Shown: in pieces, positions 59,483-64,000 of the stretch
How positions within the stretch are numbered: the first letter of the stretch is position 1
Layout: each line of letters begins with the position of its first letter
Assembly (NCBI RefSeq): GCF_009758255.1
Contig: NZ_WSEN01000001.1
Span: 27,860 to 91,859, forward strand
Reading direction: 5' to 3'
Source: Microbacterium sp. MAH-37
Lineage (GTDB): Bacteria; Actinomycetota; Actinomycetes; Actinomycetales; Microbacteriaceae
DNA length: 64,000 bases
Position numbers and translations under genes: made by a program
Notes under the pieces: generated by a model
Database searches by the model: none
What the model saw: the letters and a program-made list of their open reading frames with translations, nothing else
Told to the model about the DNA's origin: nothing

Positions 59483-61159
59483 ATGGATGCTGGGGACCAG
59501 AGCACGACGAGTGAGGCGAAACCCCGCTTCACAGCCGCGCTGAAGCACCGCGATCTGCGCCTTCTCGCGCTCGCGTTCATCGTGGACGGCGGGGCGTCGT
59601 GGTCGTACAACGTCGTGCTCATCGCGTACGTCTTCACACGCACGCAGTCCGCCGGGTGGGTCACCGCCCTTGTGACCGTGCGCTGGGTGGTCGGGGTGCT
59701 GTGCGGCGGTTACGCCGGGGTTCTCGCCGACCGCTACGACCGCCGGGCGCTGCTGATGGTCAGCGCCTGGATCGCCTCCGTCGTGACGATCGGCATCGCC
59801 GTGATCGTGTGGCTGCAGGCGCCGCTGTGGCTTCTGCTGGTCGGGGCCGCCGTCCTCACCGCGGTGTGCACCCCGGTGCGCCCGGCCTCCGGCGCGCTCA
59901 TCCCCGAGGTCGTGCCGGAACGCGACCTGGTCGCGGCGAACGCGCTCTTCGCGCTGCTGGAGAGCGTGATCGTGGTGATCGGTCCCGGCGTCGGCGGGCT
60001 GCTGCTGCTCGCCGGAGAGCCGGTGTGGGGAGTTCTGGTCAACGCTGCGAGCTTCGTGGTCGCCGCGCTCATCTACTCCGTGCTGCGGGTGCGCTCGCAC
60101 GGGAGCGCCGAGGCCGGTGAAGGCTCGTTCCGGCAGTGGGTCTCGGGGGTGCGAACTCTCGGACAGCACCAGAAGGCTCTCGTGCTGACGGTGTTCCTGA
60201 TCCTGGACTCGGCCGCCGCGAACTCGGCGAACGTGCTGCTGCCGGCACTCGCCGAGCACCTGCACGGCGATGAGGTCGGGTACACGCTGCTCCTGGCGGC
60301 CAACGCGCTGGGCGGCGTCGTCGCCGCGGGGCTGGCGCAGAGGCTGGCCGCCTCCCGGCGACTGGCGGCACTGATCATCGGGGCGATCTTCTTGCAGTGC
60401 GTGCCGCTGTGGCTGAGCGTCTTCGCGGGCTCCGTGCTCGCCGGCTCGGCGCTGCAGCTCATCTCCGGAATCGGCATGGTGATCGTCGACGTGCTGGCGT
60501 TCACGACGCTGCAGCGGGATCTGCCGCGCGACGTGCTCGGTCGGGTGCTCGGCACGCTCGATGTGCTGATCCTGGCCAGCGCGGTGCTCGCCTCGGTGCT
60601 CGCCAGCACGCTGTACGGCGTGTTCGGGCTGGCCGTGGCGTTCGGTGCCATCGGCCTCGGCTTCCCGCTGCTGGGCCTGCTCGGGCTGCCGGTGCTGCGC
60701 CGTCTCGACGCCGACGTCGCCCAGAGGGCGGATCGGCTGGCGCCGATCACGCGCACCCTCGATCAGCTCGACCTGTTCGCGGGTGCGCCGCGCAGCCTGA
60801 TCGAGCACCTGGCCGAGAGCGCCCAGGAGCGCACCGTCCCTGCCGGCACGACGATCATCGCGCAGGGCGACCCGTCCGACGCGCTCTGGGTGCTCGAAGA
60901 CGGCGTGCTCGCGGTGACCGCGGTCCGGGCGGACGGTCAAGCAGCCGAGGTGCCGGATGTCGAGGCGCCGGGCTACGTGGGCGAGCTGGGGCTGCTCGAG
61001 AGGGCGGTGCGCTCCGCGACGGTCGTCACGAGGACGGAGTGCCGGATGCTGCGCATCCCCGGTGCCGACTTCGCCGCGGCGCTCGAGGCCGCGGCGCCCT
61101 CCCCGTCGATGCTCGGTCGGGCCGGCGCACGGATCTCGCGCACGGCCGCCGCCCAGTAG
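59483..61159 (+). CDS. MFS transporter fused to a cyclic-nucleotide-binding domain
   Basis: This 558-aa protein has a 12-helix major facilitator part (about 20-405; VLADRYDRRALLMVSAWIAS is the loop 2-3 motif), a linker (TRTLDQLDLFAGAPRSLIEH), then a Crp/cNMP-binding-like domain (about 430-540; VPAGTTIIAQGDPSDALWVL, GYVGELGLLERAVRSATVV). The phosphate-binding GELGLL resembles the FGELALL cassette of cyclic-nucleotide binders. Export may thus be gated by a nucleotide. The ATG at 59483 is used; a GTG at 59456 adds nine residues. Substrate unknown. Confidence 0.88.
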   Translation: MDAGDQSTTSEAKPRFTAALKHRDLRLLALAFIVDGGASWSYNVVLIAYVFTRTQSAGWVTALVTVRWVVGVLCGGYAGVLADRYDRRALLMVSAWIASVVTIGIAVIVWLQAPLWLLLVGAAVLTAVCTPVRPASGALIPEVVPERDLVAANALFALLESVIVVIGPGVGGLLLLAGEPVWGVLVNAASFVVAALIYSVLRVRSHGSAEAGEGSFRQWVSGVRTLGQHQKALVLTVFLILDSAAANSANVLLPALAEHLHGDEVGYTLLLAANALGGVVAAGLAQRLAASRRLAALIIGAIFLQCVPLWLSVFAGSVLAGSALQLISGIGMVIVDVLAFTTLQRDLPRDVLGRVLGTLDVLILASAVLASVLASTLYGVFGLAVAFGAIGLGFPLLGLLGLPVLRRLDADVAQRADRLAPITRTLDQLDLFAGAPRSLIEHLAESAQERTVPAGTTIIAQGDPSDALWVLEDGVLAVTAVRADGQAAEVPDVEAPGYVGELGLLERAVRSATVVTRTECRMLRIPGADFAAALEAAAPSPSMLGRAGARISRTAAAQ

Positions 61160-61219
61160 TTCCCCAGGAGGGCGCGGGAGAATGATCCTCGGCGCATCCG
61201 GCGATCCGCGGAAACCGGA

Positions 61220-61225
61220 TAGACT
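61220..61225 (+). promoter_or_regulatory. -10 box TAGACT of the tRNA-Ser gene
   Basis: TAGACT lies 34 bp before the tRNA 5' end, a normal distance for a processed leader. Confidence 0.45.
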
Positions 61226-61258
61226 CGACGCCTGATCGTCCGGCCCCGGCCGGGATCG

Positions 61259-61343
61259 GGAGGGTTGTCCGAGCGGCCGATGGAGCTGGTCTTGAAAACC
61301 AGTGAGCAGAGATGTTCCGCGGGTTCGAATCCCGCACCCTCCG
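61259..61343 (+). tRNA. tRNA-Ser (TGA)
   Basis: An 85-nt class II tRNA. The acceptor GGAGGGT pairs with ACCCTCC, discriminator G; anticodon stem CTGGT/ACCAG with loop CTTGAAA (TGA); a long variable arm (GAGCAGAGATGTTC region); T-arm GCGGGTTCGAATCCCGC. CCA is not encoded. The LCP gene begins 22 bp downstream. Confidence 0.95.
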
Positions 61344-61365
61344 CAGCAGATCCGAAAGGCACCGA

Positions 61366-62613
61366 TTGAGCGAGTCGAGTACGTCGCGGCGCCCCCTCGC
61401 CCGCCATGGTCAGCAGTCGAGTCCTTCGTTCGTCGGCCAGCTGCTGAAGATCGTCGGCATCTTCGCCGCTGTCGTCCTGGTGAGCGGCATGGCCGTCGTC
61501 GGCTACATCGGCCTCGGCCTGACCAGCACGGTGCAGGCGAACGCCGTCGAGCTCGAAGGCCAGAAGGCCGTGCCGCCGGACATCGGCGCCTACGAGGGCG
61601 GCTTCAACCTGCTGCTCACCGGTGTCGACACCTGCGAGCCGAAGTACGCCGAACTGTTCGGCAAGCGCTGCACGGGCAAGGACAGCGAGGGCACGCTCAA
61701 CGACGTGAACCTGCTCGTGCACGTCTCGGCCGAGCCCCGGCGCGTCACCGCGGTCAGCTTTCCCCGCGACATGATGGTCCCGATCCCGTCCTGCGAGGCC
61801 GAGAACGGGCGGGTCAGCTCGGCGATGAGCAAGCAGCCGCTGAACTCCGCCTGGGAGTACGGCGGTCTGAGCTGCGTCGCCAAGACGATCAGTGAACTCA
61901 CCGGTGAGGACATCCAGTTCGCCGCATCCGTGACCTTCGGCGGCGTGATCGAGATCACGAACGCCATCGGCGGTGTCGACGTCTGCCTCGCGAGTCCGAT
62001 CAAGGACAAGTACACCGGCCTCGACATGGAGGCCGGCACCCACACCGTCGTAGGCCTGGAGGCCCTGCAGTTCCTCCGCACCAGGCACGGCGTCGGCGAC
62101 GGCTCCGACCTCGGCCGCATCGGCAATCAGCAGCAGTACATGTCGAGCCTCGCGCGCAAGATGATGAGCAGCGAGACGCTGGGCAACATCCCGGTGATGC
62201 TGAAGCTGGCCTCCACGACGGTGAGCAACCTCACACCGAGCAAGTCGCTCGCCGACCCGATGAAGCTCGTGCAGATCGGTCTCGCGATGAAGGACGTGCC
62301 CTTGAGCGACATCGTGTTCGTGCAGTACCCGACCGCCACCGACCCGGACAACCCGAACAAGGTCGTGCCGGACGACGACTCGGCCGAGGAGATGTGGGCG
62401 GCGATCTCGGCGAACAAGCAGCTCGAGATCACGCACAAGAACACCAAGAACGACGGCGTCGTCGTCGAGGACGCTCCGGAGGCGACCACGCCGCCGGCCA
62501 CGACGGAGCCCGGCGCGACGCCGGCGCCCGACGAGGTCGCTCAGCTGCCGTCGACGGTCAAGGGCAACTCGGCCGCGCAGCAGACCTGCTCGAACGGCAA
62601 CGTCCGGCGCTGA
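61366..62613 (+). CDS. LytR-CpsA-Psr family wall-polymer transferase (first of two)
   Basis: This 415-aa enzyme attaches undecaprenyl-linked glycopolymers (teichoic-type or arabinogalactan-like) to peptidoglycan. Cytoplasmic lead (ARHGQQSSPSFVGQLL), one transmembrane helix (about 27-48), extracellular LCP domain with GGFNLLLTGVDTC, VSFPRDMMVPIPSC, FGGVIEITNAIGGVDVCL and FLRTRHGVGDGSDLGRIGNQ; these hold the catalytic Arg/Asp residues. Pro/Thr-rich C-terminus ending TCSNGN. The TTG at 61366 is chosen for the GAAAGG upstream and the match to the N-terminus of the second copy. Confidence 0.92.
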   Translation: MSESSTSRRPLARHGQQSSPSFVGQLLKIVGIFAAVVLVSGMAVVGYIGLGLTSTVQANAVELEGQKAVPPDIGAYEGGFNLLLTGVDTCEPKYAELFGKRCTGKDSEGTLNDVNLLVHVSAEPRRVTAVSFPRDMMVPIPSCEAENGRVSSAMSKQPLNSAWEYGGLSCVAKTISELTGEDIQFAASVTFGGVIEITNAIGGVDVCLASPIKDKYTGLDMEAGTHTVVGLEALQFLRTRHGVGDGSDLGRIGNQQQYMSSLARKMMSSETLGNIPVMLKLASTTVSNLTPSKSLADPMKLVQIGLAMKDVPLSDIVFVQYPTATDPDNPNKVVPDDDSAEEMWAAISANKQLEITHKNTKNDGVVVEDAPEATTPPATTEPGATPAPDEVAQLPSTVKGNSAAQQTCSNGNVRR

Positions 62614-62624
62614 CCTTCTCCGTT

Positions 62625-62659
62625 CCGCGTGGATCTGCCGGTTTCCGGTGACCACGCGG
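62625..62659. promoter_or_regulatory. Inverted repeat CCGCGTGG/CCACGCGG upstream of the second LCP gene
   Basis: An 8-bp perfect inverted repeat with a 19-bp spacer, ending directly before a TAGGGT -10 box (62661-62666). It may be a regulator site or a weak hairpin ending the first LCP transcript. Confidence 0.35.
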
Positions 62660-62711
62660 CTAGGGTGTGAGTACCCTCCGACCCCGCGAGGGCCGGCAGG
62701 GGGTGCACCCG

Positions 62712-63938
62712 GTGGGACTGAGGCGACGGCGACCGATCCTGCGGCATGGACCGCAGCGCACGCCGAGGGCGTTCGGCCAGCTGATGTCGCTGCTCGGCAT
62801 CGCCCTCGCCGTCGTGCTCGTGAGCACCGTGGGCGTCGTGGCGTTCGTCGCCACGCAGCTGGCGAGCACAGCGGCGGAGAACACCGTGACGCTCGACGAC
62901 ACCGCCGAGCTGCCCCCGGACATCGGGGCGTACGAGGGTGGCTTCAACGTGCTGCTCGTCGGCATCGACAAGTGTGAGAAGGACATCGCGGACCTGTTCG
63001 GCAATCGGTGCGACGACAAGAAGCAGTCCGGAAAGCTCAACGACGTGAACCTGCTGGTGCACGTGTCGAACGACCCGCGGCGCGTGACCGTGGTCAGCTT
63101 CCCGCGCGACATGATGGTCGGGCAGCCCGAGTGCACCGACGACAACGGCACCGTGCACCGCGAGACCAGCCGCGCGGCGATGAACGAGGCGTACGGACGC
63201 GGCGGCCTGAACTGCGTCGCCAAGACGGTCTCCGAGCTCAGCGGCGAGCAGGTCACGTTCGCGGCTTCCGTCACCTTCGGCGGCGTGATCGAGGTGACCG
63301 ACGCGATCGGCGGCGTCGAGGTGTGCCTCGCGTCGCCCATCGACGATCCCCTCACCGGCCTCCACCTGCCCGCCGGCACGCGTGAGCTGCAGGGCCTGGA
63401 GGCGTTGAACTTCCTGCGCACCCGGCACGGACTGGTGGGCGGCAGTGACCTCAGCCGGATCGGAAACCAGCAGCAGTACATGTCGAGTCTGGTGCGCAAG
63501 CTGACCAGCGCCGAGGTGCTCGGCAACGTCGGCACCGTGCTGCGTCTGGCCAGCATCGGGGTGAAGCGCTCCGAGCTCAGCGACAAGCTCGACCCGATGC
63601 GGATCGCTCAGATCGGCCTGGCGATCAAGGACGTGCCGCCCGCGGACTACGTGTTCCTGCAGTACCCGGTCTTCGACGATCCGAGCAACTCGAGCAAGGT
63701 CGTGCCGGACGAGGCCTCCGCCGAGGAGATGTGGACGGCGATCGCCGAGAACCGGCCGCTCGAGGTCACGCACAAGCGCGGCACCCAGGAGGGAGTGGTG
63801 GACGCCCCGGGGCAGACCACTGCGCCGACCCCGCCGACGCCCACCCCGGGCGCGACCGACGGCGCCGTCGCGTTGCCGCCGAACGTCAAGGGGCAGAACG
63901 CCGAGACCCGGACCTGCTCGAACGGCAACGGGCGCTAG
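62712..63938 (+). CDS. LytR-CpsA-Psr family wall-polymer transferase (second of two)
   Basis: A 408-aa paralogue of the preceding gene with the same plan: lead LRHGPQRTPRAFGQL, one transmembrane helix, LCP domain with GGFNVLLVGIDKC, VSFPRDMMVGQPEC, FGGVIEVTDAIGGVEVCL, FLRTRHGLVGGSDLSRIGNQ, and a Pro/Thr-rich end with TCSNGN. The GTG at 62712 is chosen because AGGGGG precedes it and the lead then matches copy one. A GTG at 62667 would start right against the -10 box, which is unlikely. Confidence 0.9.
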   Translation: MGLRRRRPILRHGPQRTPRAFGQLMSLLGIALAVVLVSTVGVVAFVATQLASTAAENTVTLDDTAELPPDIGAYEGGFNVLLVGIDKCEKDIADLFGNRCDDKKQSGKLNDVNLLVHVSNDPRRVTVVSFPRDMMVGQPECTDDNGTVHRETSRAAMNEAYGRGGLNCVAKTVSELSGEQVTFAASVTFGGVIEVTDAIGGVEVCLASPIDDPLTGLHLPAGTRELQGLEALNFLRTRHGLVGGSDLSRIGNQQQYMSSLVRKLTSAEVLGNVGTVLRLASIGVKRSELSDKLDPMRIAQIGLAIKDVPPADYVFLQYPVFDDPSNSSKVVPDEASAEEMWTAIAENRPLEVTHKRGTQEGVVDAPGQTTAPTPPTPTPGATDGAVALPPNVKGQNAETRTCSNGNGR

Positions 63939-64000
63939 ATGTTCTTCCCCGACACGTTGTGAACGTCTGAGGTGAGCGAAGACCTCCGGGACGATGTGGG
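63939..64000. other. Right edge of window, no feature
   Basis: The final 62 bp after the second LCP gene hold no recognisable gene start or terminator hairpin. Confidence 0.5.

Noticed and set aside
61259..61343. tRNA-Ser as an attachment site
   Set aside because: Neighbouring genes are ordinary and no direct repeat of the tRNA 3' end is seen in the window.
62667..62711. GTG at 62667 as start of the second LCP gene
   Set aside because: It abuts the TAGGGT -10 box, so it would fall outside the mRNA; the later GTG has a Shine-Dalgarno and aligns with the paralogue.

Overview
The window is high-GC, densely packed DNA from an actinobacterium, most probably a Microbacterium or close Microbacteriaceae relative. 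This rests on the GC-rich third positions, frequent GTG/TTG starts, ATGA/GTGA stop-start overlaps, the ftsH-folE-folP-folB-folK-DUF3180-PH gene order, and a DUF7882-type small protein. The genus call is an inference. I see no phage, transposase, CRISPR array or rRNA.

Layout. 1-7.6 kb: dGTPase (cut by the left edge), a NarL-type two-component pair with a perfect 24-bp palindrome upstream, a SHOCT protein, an anchored HNH nuclease, a 3-hydroxyacyl-CoA dehydrogenase, an ArsR/DUF2071 operon and three small unknown genes. 7.8-8.3 kb: a solitary nrdI. 8.5-16.9 kb: an exported RidA-like protein, a Tat-exported class V PLP enzyme, CstA and its small YbdD/YjiX partner, a LytS/LytTR pair, a small membrane protein and a sodium:solute symporter. 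I read this as a possible system that makes pyruvate outside the membrane, imports it and senses it. 17-21 kb: an SRPBCC protein, two M23 cell-wall hydrolases and a tRNA Phe-Asp-Glu cluster. 21-31.6 kb: ppa, tilS, hpt, ftsH and the folate operon, followed by two bacterial PH-domain membrane proteins. folP carries an in-frame repeat insertion.

31.8-50.7 kb is the most distinctive part. It has a minus-strand operon (GNAT acyltransferase, SIS-domain protein, MenC/NSAR-type racemase, M19 dipeptidase fused to a glutamine-amidotransferase domain, penicillin-binding-like serine hydrolase). Next to it are an M20 deacylase, a C39-like peptidase, a complete Dpp/Opp-type ABC importer, an LD-carboxypeptidase, two class A beta-lactamase-like proteins without signal peptides, a DUF2520 protein and a C45 Ntn-hydrolase. 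Together they suggest uptake and breakdown of D-amino-acid-containing (wall-derived) peptides, with D-to-L conversion through N-acylated intermediates. Related palindromic repeats lie on both sides of most of this block.

50.8-64 kb: housekeeping and envelope genes: lysS, a DUF4192 protein, cardiolipin synthase, a lipoprotein with a duplicated domain, a lipid kinase, serS, a HAD phosphatase, an MFS transporter fused to a cyclic-nucleotide-binding domain, tRNA-Ser and two tandem LytR-CpsA-Psr proteins.

A recurring feature is a TANNNT -10 box 6-7 nt (9 nt at ftsH) before the start codon, with no Shine-Dalgarno. It predicts leaderless mRNAs for at least a dozen genes.
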